Source of the DNA: Treponema sp.
GTDB taxonomy: Bacteria; Spirochaetota; Spirochaetia; Treponematales; Rectinemataceae
DNA: 12,181 nt
Direction: 5' to 3'
Assembly (NCBI GenBank): GCA_017849315.1
Contig: JAFIHQ010000152.1
Span: 1 to 12,181 of the forward strand
Below, in pieces: positions 1-5,667 of this stretch. Below the pieces are notes generated by a model. It did no database searches and was not told the DNA's origin. It saw only the letters and a program-made list of their open reading frames with translations. Numbering within the stretch: the stretch's first letter is position 1; each line of letters begins with the position of its first letter. The translations under genes and the position numbers were made by a program.

Positions 1-417
1 CCGCTTATGGGGTATCCAGGGGCTTTAGGGCTCGACTTAAAGGCAGAGGCAGGGGATTTCCCGGCGATCCTGAAGAAGGTTGAAAAGGCGGTCGTGGCCA
101 AAGGCGGAGCAGGGAGGTTTGGAACTTGGGCATTCTCGTATGGATTTAGTACCACTGCCGGCCTCGGCGAATTTGCAAAGCGCGTGATCGAAGGAACCGC
201 CAAGAAGGACAGCATGAAGGATCTTTTCTCGGCACTCGAGAAATATACGCCGGGCGCAAAATGGAATGGCGCATACTATACCGATATGTCGACAGGTGTC
301 CGCGCGAAAAACCAAGTTCTGGTCTACATGGACACGTACGTTTTCGGCAAGGGCTTCCTGCCGACCACGCAGGTAAAGGTACCGGACAAGTATTATCTGA
401 TTCAGGCGCATCAGTAA
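1..417 (+). CDS. DUF3798 family protein, 3' end only
   Basis: The reading frame is open from the first base, so the Met at 7 is probably internal and the gene begins outside the window. The visible 138 residues (from PLMGYPGALGLDL to the stop at 415-417) resemble, from memory, the C-terminal part of DUF3798 proteins. These are lipoprotein-like, periplasmic-binding-fold proteins of Negativicutes, Synergistota and some Clostridia. Family-like stretches are the GYPGALGLDL segment, the KKVEKAVV helix, the GTWAFSYGFSTTAGL segment and the C-terminal YVFGKGFLPTTQVKVP stretch. The substrate is unknown. Any signal peptide or lipobox would lie outside the window. A hairpin terminator follows directly. 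It reads away from the defence genes and is probably host backbone. The family call is from memory, not from a search. Confidence 0.72.
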   Translation, partial: PLMGYPGALGLDLKAEAGDFPAILKKVEKAVVAKGGAGRFGTWAFSYGFSTTAGLGEFAKRVIEGTAKKDSMKDLFSALEKYTPGAKWNGAYYTDMSTGVRAKNQVLVYMDTYVFGKGFLPTTQVKVPDKYYLIQAHQ

Positions 418-435
418 GTGCTAAACAGCTTGCTG

Positions 436-478
436 CACCAATGATGGTGACTGGACCGTCATTGGTGGATGTTGTTTT
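436..478 (+). terminator. Hairpin terminator of the DUF3798 gene
   Basis: A 9-bp perfect inverted repeat, CACCAATGA (436-444) with TCATTGGTG (459-467), extends inward by a G-U pair and three more pairs to a 13-bp stem with a 6-base loop (449-454). A T-rich but interrupted tail (gttgtttta) follows. It begins 19 bases after the stop codon at 417. This fits a Rho-independent terminator with an imperfect U tract. Confidence 0.6.
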
Positions 479-489
479 ATCATGAATTC

Positions 490-543
490 TGTCAACAAAC
501 TGACTGAATTTGGCATAATTTGGTCAGTTTGTTGACAATTTTT
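490..543. repeat. Large inverted repeat, about 21-bp arms
   Basis: GTCAACAAACTGAC (491-504) is exactly mirrored by GTCAGTTTGTTGAC (523-536). Adding the outer T-A pair (490/537) and inner pairs (505-510 with 517-522, two of them G-U) gives a stem of about 21 bp with a 6-base loop (511-516), followed by AATTTTT. It could be a second, stronger terminator after the hairpin at 436, a protein-binding palindrome, or the end of a small mobile element. The sequence alone does not decide. No copy of it was noticed elsewhere in the window. Confidence 0.7.
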
Positions 544-664
544 AGGTGAGCGTGATTACGAAAGAGAATCTACCGGCGGTCTTGGAGCTTGGGCACTTGC
601 AGGTATGACACGTGCAGGTGAGTGGTCTGAACCAAGAGTACACTCAGCGTCCAAACGGTAATTA
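541..664. other. Intergenic stretch with no supported gene
   Basis: Between the large inverted repeat and the promoter region no gene with a convincing start, ribosome site and length is present. A frame open from about 538 to 660 has no good start codon and its translation (around GLGAWALAGMTRAGEWSEP) is unfamiliar. A GTG-led frame from about 547 ends after about 20 codons. No tRNA or attachment-site-like sequence was seen. Confidence 0.5.
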
Positions 665-679
665 TTACCAATTTGGTAA
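665..679. promoter_or_regulatory. 15-bp palindrome upstream of the promoter (possible operator)
   Basis: TTACCAA and TTGGTAA flank a single central T, a perfect 7-bp dyad. It ends 18 bases before the -35 element at 698, where an activator or repressor could sit. The binding protein is unknown. Confidence 0.4.
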
Positions 680-697
680 CTTTCTCCCCATAATTTC

Positions 698-727
698 TTG
701 ACGTATTAGGATTTCACACCTTATATT
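698..727 (+). promoter_or_regulatory. Sigma-70/SigA-type promoter of the membrane protein gene
   Basis: The -35 element TTGACG (698-703) matches consensus in 5 of 6 positions. The -10 element TATATT (722-727) also matches 5 of 6, with an 18-base spacer; the alternative TTATAT at 721 gives 17. Transcription would start near 734-736, about 45 bases before the ATG at 780. Confidence 0.6.
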
Positions 728-736
728 TCAAATATC

Positions 737-751
737 ATATAGAGTCTATAT
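737..751. promoter_or_regulatory. 15-bp palindrome at the transcript start (possible operator)
   Basis: ATATAGA, central G, TCTATAT is a perfect dyad lying just downstream of the -10 element. A partial second copy (TATAGAGAGTCT, 749-760) follows at once. The position over the expected start site suits a repressor site; the regulator is unknown. Confidence 0.45.
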
Positions 752-779
752 AGAGAGTCTACATGAAGAGGAGGAGGAC

Positions 780-1106
780 ATGCAAAAGAAGACAGTTTTG
801 CTGGTGGTAGGAATTCTCATTGTGCTAATGGGAATTTTGGCCCTGATTCCCGGAATTGGCATGGGCACAGAACCTGTCTGGCATGCCATTGCCAAGCTCA
901 TTCTCGGCATTGCGGCGATCGTCATTGCACTGAAGTATGAGAACGCCATTGGCACAATGACGATAGTTGTCGGCATTGTACTGGCCGTGATGGGACTCTT
1001 GGGGATCGTGTTGCAACTCAGCTCGTTCAGCGTTCCTGTATGGCATTCTGTTGTAGTATTGATTGTCGGTATTATTGTTTCTGTTCTCGGCTTTCGTAAG
1101 AAATAA
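780..1106 (+). CDS. Small four-helix membrane protein with internal duplication
   Basis: This 108-residue protein is almost entirely hydrophobic, with predicted membrane segments near residues 5-25, 36-52, 58-80 and 88-105, and a basic C-terminus (FRKK). It is an internal duplication: residues 5-54 and 59-108 align without a gap at an offset of 54. VVG(9-11) matches VVG(63-65), PVWH(32-35) matches PVWH(86-89), and G43 matches G97. Each half is a helix, a loop ending in PVWH, and a second helix. The start is supported by AGGAGG at 769-774, five bases before the ATG. It has its own promoter and terminator, so it is monocistronic. I do not recognise the family; a small transporter or an envelope-stress protein are guesses only. 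The plus orientation and isolation suggest it is not part of the defence operon. Confidence 0.8.
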   Translation: MQKKTVLLVVGILIVLMGILALIPGIGMGTEPVWHAIAKLILGIAAIVIALKYENAIGTMTIVVGIVLAVMGLLGIVLQLSSFSVPVWHSVVVLIVGIIVSVLGFRKK

Positions 1107-1160
1107 TTCCTGACCGGTAAAGCGTGGTTTTGTTGCGCTTTGCCGGTGTTAGCAGGACAA

Positions 1161-1203
1161 AAGAGGCTGCCTTGCGCATCTGCGTTTGGGCAGCCTTTTT
1201 TTA
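1161..1203 (+). terminator. Strong terminator, probably bidirectional
   Basis: AGGCTGCC (1164-1171) pairs perfectly with GGCAGCCT (1189-1196), and G-U/A-T pairs extend the base. A small inner stem (CGC/GCG near 1175-1184) fills the loop, and TTTTTTT follows for the plus strand. Read on the minus strand the same stem ends in a CTCTTTTGT tract, so it can also stop transcripts arriving from the fic side. It separates the plus-strand and minus-strand blocks. Confidence 0.8.
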
Positions 1204-1391
1204 TTTGACCCTTACTTTGGTTACAACTCGATCTGAAATTGGCGACTCGATCTGGAACTCAAAACGCATATCACTCAGTTCGGAGTACCTTATATCTTAC
1301 TCTTAAGTCTGACCTACTTACTCACAAGTTCCCAAAGCTTATCATAGCTGTTTACCACATCGTATTTGACATAGATACCTAAACTGTAGCT
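1201..1391. other. Convergent intergenic region with short coding-like remnants
   Basis: No complete gene. On the minus strand, directly after the fic stop and in the same frame, 25 codons (1314-1391) read SYSLGIYVKYDVV then NSYDKLWELVSK. The NSYDKLWELV part resembles the start of small Cro/CI-type regulators (xSYDKLWKLLIDK). A second minus-strand open stretch (1201-1296) encodes DIRYSELSD followed by MRFEFQIESPISDRVV and ends next to the terminator. A 10-bp direct repeat ACTCGATCTG occurs at 1226-1235 and 1245-1254. These look like eroded gene ends, without starts or ribosome sites that would support translation. Confidence 0.35.
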
Positions 1392-2420
1392 TCATAGAGC
1401 GCTCCCTGCGAGCAGTGCTCTTCCTTTGTCCGTCAAACGGTATTTTTGGAGGCTGCTCCTCGGCTTATCTGGCACGGTTCTCTCAACAAGGCCAGCGTCG
1501 ATGAGCGGTTCGACGATGCGCTTAAAGGAGCGTGAGTCGCCTTTCATTCCGATTCCAGCAAAGATTTCTTTGCGGGAAAGGCTCTTATTCTCTAGTGAGC
1601 TAAGAATTGCGTGCTGTGTATCGGTGATTTCAACTTGGTGCTCAACTTGGTGCTGGACTTGGTGCTCAACTTGAAGCGCAATTGTATCGAGTATCGCAGA
1701 AAGCGTAAACTCGATAAATGCGCCGGAGTCGTTTTTCTCTCTGGCATACTCAATGGCCTCGTAGTATTGTGGCCGGTTTTCGTACAAGATCGATTCCATT
1801 GGTATCCAGGCAAAAATCGGATTCCATTTTGCAAGAAGAAGTGTTTGCCACAACCGGCCCATCCGTCCGTTGCCGTCCTCAAAAGGGTGAATGGTTTCGA
1901 TTTCATAATGCATAATCGCGCTCTTCAGCACGGGGTGAAGCTGTGATTCTCTAGCCCATGCAAAGAGATCCTGCATCAACTGAGGGACAAATTGGGGTCG
2001 CGCCCCAATGTGAACGACAGTATCTCCGTCAAAGACACCGACGTCTCCGCTGCGGAATCTACCAGACTCTTTCACAAGACCATTTGTCATAAGTCTATGT
2101 GCAGTAAGAAAGTCATTTATATCATAAGGATCAAACGTCATAATTTTGTCATAGGCCTCGTAGGCATTTTTTACTTCTTTGATCTCGGCCTGCTTTCCTG
2201 CAACTACTTTTCCTTGCAATACAGCAGTTACTTCATCCAGTGAAAGCGAGTTACCTTCGATCGCGAGAGATGAATGGATCGTCCGCACGCGATTTTCCCT
2301 GTGGAGCCTTATGTCGCGCTTGAATTTTGTTCCAAGTTCGAGCCGCGTGGCGGCTTCCACTATTTTTGCGAGCAAATCTGCGGCTTTCTCGGTTATGGTA
2401 TAAGGAGGCTTCTCAAACAT
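1392..2420 (-). CDS. Fic family AMP-transferase-like protein, class II, with C-terminal winged helix
   Basis: 342 residues. Fic proteins transfer AMP (or another nucleotide part) from NTPs to target hydroxyls; many act as toxins or regulators. The catalytic loop HPFEDGNGRMGR is complete (H178 to R189). An inhibitory-helix motif SLAIEGN (S51, E55, G56) precedes it, which places it in class II: autoinhibited by its own N-terminus, so no separate antitoxin is needed. Residues about 265-342 look like a winged-helix DNA-binding tail. Linking them is a VEHQVQHQVEHQV stretch (250-264) encoded by tandem 12-bp repeats. The ATG is preceded by GAAGG (2429-2433) at 8 bases. It lies 75 bases after mcrC on the same strand and could be read from the mcrBC transcript. 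TAGAAT near 2450 is a possible -10 without a good -35. Confidence 0.93.
   Translation of the reverse strand: MFEKPPYTITEKAADLLAKIVEAATRLELGTKFKRDIRLHRENRVRTIHSSLAIEGNSLSLDEVTAVLQGKVVAGKQAEIKEVKNAYEAYDKIMTFDPYDINDFLTAHRLMTNGLVKESGRFRSGDVGVFDGDTVVHIGARPQFVPQLMQDLFAWARESQLHPVLKSAIMHYEIETIHPFEDGNGRMGRLWQTLLLAKWNPIFAWIPMESILYENRPQYYEAIEYAREKNDSGAFIEFTLSAILDTIALQVEHQVQHQVEHQVEITDTQHAILSSLENKSLSRKEIFAGIGMKGDSRSFKRIVEPLIDAGLVERTVPDKPRSSLQKYRLTDKGRALLAGSAL
1629..1673 (-). repeat. Tandem 12-bp repeat inside the fic gene
   Basis: About 3.6 copies of a 12-bp unit (plus strand CAACTTGGTGCT at 1631-1642 and 1643-1654, GGACTTGGTGCT at 1655-1666, partial copy to 1673) encode the four-residue unit (E/Q)HQV. 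The unit is a multiple of three, so a change in copy number would keep the frame and change only linker length. Confidence 0.85.
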
Positions 2421-2495
2421 CTGGATTACCTTCGCCCTTTTTGTATTCTATCATGACAGCTTGGCGTTTTGTACCAGTTTTGGCAGCTTGCTAAG

Positions 2496-3578
2496 CTATT
2501 CATAGTTTAACCATGCACACAACGCCTCAAGCTGCGCGGTTATTAGTGGCCAATCCTTATTCAGGTCCAGCGTCTTTATGCCGATTCGATTGCCCCCAAT
2601 TAGTATGTCCTCATCTGGCGTAATTGTTTCGTCGGTTTTGGCATAAAGAAGAACGCCTGCCACATTGCCGGTTGGGTGTTTATCATCTGGTGAGCCTTTT
2701 TCGCTGTTCTTGACGTAGGCGTAGATTTGGTACAGGTTGCCAGAAATAAAAGTTTGTTTATCATAGAGGGCGTTGTATTGCATTGTGTGCTGGTAATACT
2801 TTGTGTCAATTATGAGCTTTTTCTGCCCCTTGTGCAGGGTCACATCCGACTTCATCTTGGGCAAGTACGGGCTTTGTGTATCGGAGGCGACATCCCAATC
2901 GATAAAGGATGCAGTTGGCGAAAGCTCTGGATGATGCCGTAGATAATATGAAAGCACAAACTTCTCATACAGACGGGACATTTGCTCGTCCTGAAGCCAG
3001 GTATCGAGCTTTTGGCTACCAGCCTCAGTGGTTAAGAGCAGTCCTTTAACGGCCAGACGGCAAATGCCCAATAACATTCGATACGATGCGTTGTTGTGGT
3101 GGTACTTTAGTGCATCCCATCGAATGGACGTGGGCTCGACGTTCGTTACACCTGAAAAATATGGAAGCAATCTGTGGATAGATTCTCTGTTCTCGCGTTT
3201 CACCTCTTTTTGCCGCATCAAGAGGAGCAGAACGCTTTTTAGGGCTTGATTATGTGGAGAATCGGGCGAAAACTCGTCGAATGAGCAGACTAGTTTCCCC
3301 TGTAGTTGGGTTTGGTGCTTGATAGTCTGGGCAATGTTTACTTGGCCGCGCAGCCCGGCAAGTGCTTCCTGCTCCTCAGTATAGTCCCTGTTGAGCCCGC
3401 GCTTTGCCTGAGCGCTCACTCCCTGAATAAGGATAGCGGCAAAAAGGTCATAGATATTGTCAAAATCCTCCGTTGCGATGTTCTCGAACCCGTCTTCGCG
3501 AAGAGTCTGGAAGGCATACGAGAGCATGTAGTAGATATTCTTTACTTTGATCTTATCCTTTACCTTAATGTTATCCAT
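2496..3578 (-). CDS. mcrC: McrC, nuclease subunit of a modification-dependent (type IV) restriction system
   Basis: McrC binds the McrB GTPase ring, stimulates it and supplies the DNA-cutting centre. From the preferred start the protein has 360 residues. The N-terminus NIYYMLSYAF matches the classic E. coli McrC start, and the C-terminal nuclease has PD-(D/E)xK residues D245, D258 and K260 (LPKMKSD...LIIDTKYY). These are nearly the same positions as the D244/D257/K259 known for E. coli McrC, so the enzyme looks intact. Start choice: the frame is open upstream to 3644, but the ATG at 3578 gives the family-like N-terminus and an 8-base ATGGATAA overlap with the mcrB stop. ATG at 3587 is the alternative. 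There is no strong ribosome site, so translation is probably coupled to mcrB. Confidence 0.92.
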   Translation of the reverse strand: MDNIKVKDKIKVKNIYYMLSYAFQTLREDGFENIATEDFDNIYDLFAAILIQGVSAQAKRGLNRDYTEEQEALAGLRGQVNIAQTIKHQTQLQGKLVCSFDEFSPDSPHNQALKSVLLLLMRQKEVKRENRESIHRLLPYFSGVTNVEPTSIRWDALKYHHNNASYRMLLGICRLAVKGLLLTTEAGSQKLDTWLQDEQMSRLYEKFVLSYYLRHHPELSPTASFIDWDVASDTQSPYLPKMKSDVTLHKGQKKLIIDTKYYQHTMQYNALYDKQTFISGNLYQIYAYVKNSEKGSPDDKHPTGNVAGVLLYAKTDETITPDEDILIGGNRIGIKTLDLNKDWPLITAQLEALCAWLNYE

Positions 3579-5319
3579 TGACCGCATTCCGTAACTGTTC
3601 TGTCCACGCTTGGATCCTGCTAGGTTCATCGAACCAGTATTCATTCAGAAGAGGCAGCACTTCGTATTCAACGACAGCGTGCAACCAGTCATCTGTGACC
3701 TCATCATTTGTGCACAAGTAGCTGTGCCCGATGCGAAAGCCAATGCCAAGCGATGGATCCTTTGCGATATCTTCATTCAGTTTATTTATTGCATTCACCA
3801 GTTTTTGGAATTTGGGGTTTTGAAGCGCGGTCTTTTGATGTTCCCTAAAGCCGTCCGAATTGAACGCAGGTTCCATATCGAAGAAGGCGAATCGGCGTCT
3901 GAGGGCGTAGTCGATCATTGCAAGGCTTCGGTCTGCTGTGTTCATCATCCCGATGATGTAGACATTGGCAGGAACGTAGAACAACTCTTCCTTGTAAAGA
4001 AGGCGAACTGCGTATTCTTTACCTCGTTTGGCGTTCTCGATGAGCATGAGGAGTTCGCCAAAAATCTTGCTGAGATTGCCACGGTTTATTTCGTCTATGA
4101 TGAAAAAATACGGCCTTTGACCATCGGATTCCGCCTTTTTGCAAAATCTATAGAAAGGCCCTTCAACAAGGATAAAACCACTTCCGTTCGGGCGATAGCC
4201 CATTATAAAATCTTCGTAGCTATAGCTTTGGTGAAACTGAATTACTTGGACTCGGCCAGTGTCCTTTTGCCTCATAATAGAAAAGGCCAATCGCTGTGCC
4301 ACAAAGGTTTTCCCTACCCCTGGCGCTCCTTGAAGTATGATGTTCTTTTTTCGAAGTAGCAGTCCTCTTAAAGTGGCATATTGTTCTGGGCTCATATAAA
4401 CTTCGTTTAAGAAGTCTGCCTCTGAGTAGGATGTGACGGACTGTGGAGATTGAGAACTTAACAAATTCCCTGATGCGCTCAACGCTGTGCCGGGCGGCAT
4501 TGGCTTATAAGTACCATTGATAATGCTTTCGATAACTGTTGCCTGCTCCTCTGTGACACTGAAGTTTGTTCCTCTTGAGAACCGCAAAATCTCCAGTTCT
4601 TTCGTATGCTCATCTACAAGCAGCGTGTCGCGTGTCACTTTGTTATTCGTCAGCTTTCTTTCAACTCGAATGTCTACCGCTAAATATGGCTCGGTTTTTA
4701 ATGGCCCCCCACGAGCATACGGATCGCTTAGGTTGGGCTGTTTCGTTTCAGGGTCGCAGAGAATGATCCCCGAAGCGATAATCCCGCTATTCGGCCCAGA
4801 TTGCCAAATATATGCCTTGTCGCCCTTCTTTATTTGGCTTTCGTACTGAGTTACGGCCCACGTCATTTTGTCAAGATTCTCAACTGCGCCCACGACATCG
4901 TAGCGTTTTGGGTTCCCTTGAAAGATCCATGCCCTGGGATTTGACTTCAAGCCTGCGTTGCCGACTGCTTTTCCACTCCATTCCGAAGCTAGGGTTGGAT
5001 GCTCTTTGCCCAGAAACTCCTTGAGCAATTTGAGCGCGACTAGGTAGTGATTTGCCCTTTCCTCCACATTTCCAGGTTTGTTGGAATTCTTGAGATAGTC
5101 TCTGATCTTGTCGCGCACCGTTTCGAGCGCACTTTGGCTGGCAAGGCTCGCCCAAAAGTCCACACCTACATTATTGTTGAAGGCAAAAAAGGCGTCAGAA
5201 GCATAGGTGGAGACTGTGTTGTCGTTCCAGTCATGGTTTTCTTTTCTCATATCACTCAGATACTTCTTGAATTCCCTTTTCAGTTTTTTCAGTTCTTCGA
5301 CTTCAATAAAATCGCTCAC
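3571..5319 (-). CDS. mcrB: McrB, GTPase/AAA+ subunit with EVE modified-base-reading domain
   Basis: 582 residues in three parts. Residues 1-120 form a helical domain that I do not recognise. Residues about 128-268 look like an EVE domain (WIFQGNPKRYDV start, then the GDKAYIWQSG and GIIASGII strands), a PUA-like fold that binds modified bases in other McrB-type proteins. Residues about 300-582 are the McrB AAA+ module: Walker A GAPGVGKT (331-338), Walker B FFIIDEIN (405-412), the McrB signature MNTADRS (459-465) and ALRRRF (472-477). McrB rings translocate DNA using GTP and activate McrC. The start is GTG, chosen because AGGAGG (5329-5334) lies 9 bases upstream. It overlaps mcrC by 8 bases and begins 58 bases after the BRO-N remnant. 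All key motifs are present. Which modified base it reads cannot be seen. Confidence 0.93.
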   Translation of the reverse strand: MSDFIEVEELKKLKREFKKYLSDMRKENHDWNDNTVSTYASDAFFAFNNNVGVDFWASLASQSALETVRDKIRDYLKNSNKPGNVEERANHYLVALKLLKEFLGKEHPTLASEWSGKAVGNAGLKSNPRAWIFQGNPKRYDVVGAVENLDKMTWAVTQYESQIKKGDKAYIWQSGPNSGIIASGIILCDPETKQPNLSDPYARGGPLKTEPYLAVDIRVERKLTNNKVTRDTLLVDEHTKELEILRFSRGTNFSVTEEQATVIESIINGTYKPMPPGTALSASGNLLSSQSPQSVTSYSEADFLNEVYMSPEQYATLRGLLLRKKNIILQGAPGVGKTFVAQRLAFSIMRQKDTGRVQVIQFHQSYSYEDFIMGYRPNGSGFILVEGPFYRFCKKAESDGQRPYFFIIDEINRGNLSKIFGELLMLIENAKRGKEYAVRLLYKEELFYVPANVYIIGMMNTADRSLAMIDYALRRRFAFFDMEPAFNSDGFREHQKTALQNPKFQKLVNAINKLNEDIAKDPSLGIGFRIGHSYLCTNDEVTDDWLHAVVEYEVLPLLNEYWFDEPSRIQAWTEQLRNAVNG

Positions 5320-5328
5320 AATCTGATT

Positions 5329-5334
5329 CCTCCT
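5329..5334 (-). promoter_or_regulatory. Ribosome binding site fixing the mcrB GTG start
   Basis: AGGAGG on the minus strand, 9 bases before the GTG at 5317-5319. It is the strongest ribosome site in the minus-strand block and shows that mcrB is started independently of the upstream operon. Confidence 0.75.
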
Positions 5335-5377
5335 GGAATAGAATTGATGCTGTTATTATTCACTAAGGATCATCGAT

Positions 5378-5667
5378 TCATCTGTCCCAAAGGTCTGCAT
5401 CTAGAACTAGTTGGCCGGCGCTTTCCACAAAATTGTCTTCCTGTTCGTAATAGCATGAGTAGTCGATGCCTTTGATGAAAACTCTCCGGTCATTGCTTCT
5501 CCCGTCATAATCGAACAGGTCGGTAATATATTTCTTGCCATCAGCAGCAGTTAGCTTCAGTTGGTTAGCACGGCTAACCAACTCGCCATTTTCTCTCTTG
5601 CGCTTTGGTCGTCCCAAACGGCGCGCACTTCCTTATCGTCGTAAAATCGAATGGAGATTTTGCTCAT
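5378..5667 (-). pseudogene. Decayed BRO-N domain gene
   Basis: An ATG at 5665-5667 abuts the mod stop codon. Its frame encodes SKISIRFYDDKEVRAVWDD, the typical opening of BRO-N domain proteins (phage antirepressor-like, also found in front of Fic or alone in restriction loci), but runs into a stop after 36 codons (5557). The homology resumes in another frame (5378-5617) with RKRENGELVS, NQLKLTAADGKKYITDL and FDYDG, the later part of the same domain. The middle of the domain (the WWFSVxDIV and NYWKxLK region, about 30-40 residues) is missing. The last 40 residues, ending in DADLWDR, are not recognisable. The simplest reading is a deletion with frame change that killed the gene. Alternatively, the 79-residue TTG-started frame could still be made as a small protein. 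Confidence 0.7.

Noticed and set aside
538..660. Possible small plus-strand protein containing GLGAWALAGMTRAG
   Set aside because: It has no start codon with a ribosome site at its 5' end and begins just after the large hairpin.
1124..1306. Plus-strand open frame of 60 codons after the membrane protein
   Set aside because: It spans the strong terminator hairpin and has no ribosome site.
11..1810. Ten-base match GGTATCCAGG at 11-20 and 1801-1810 as a possible attachment-site repeat
   Set aside because: Both copies lie inside coding sequence, are only 10 bases long, and there is no integrase or tRNA nearby; chance is sufficient.
2450..2495. GTTTTG and CAGCTTG short repeats between mcrC and fic as a terminator
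   Set aside because: They do not form a stable stem and no T tract follows on either strand.
3579..3644. Upstream extension of mcrC to the ATG at 3644
   Set aside because: The extra 22 residues overlap mcrB by 74 bases, are not family-like, and the ATG at 3578 gives the expected McrC N-terminus with an 8-base overlap.
3610..4359. Plus-strand open frame of 249 codons opposite mcrB
   Set aside because: It is antisense to the well-supported McrB AAA+ region, has no recognisable motif and no ribosome site.
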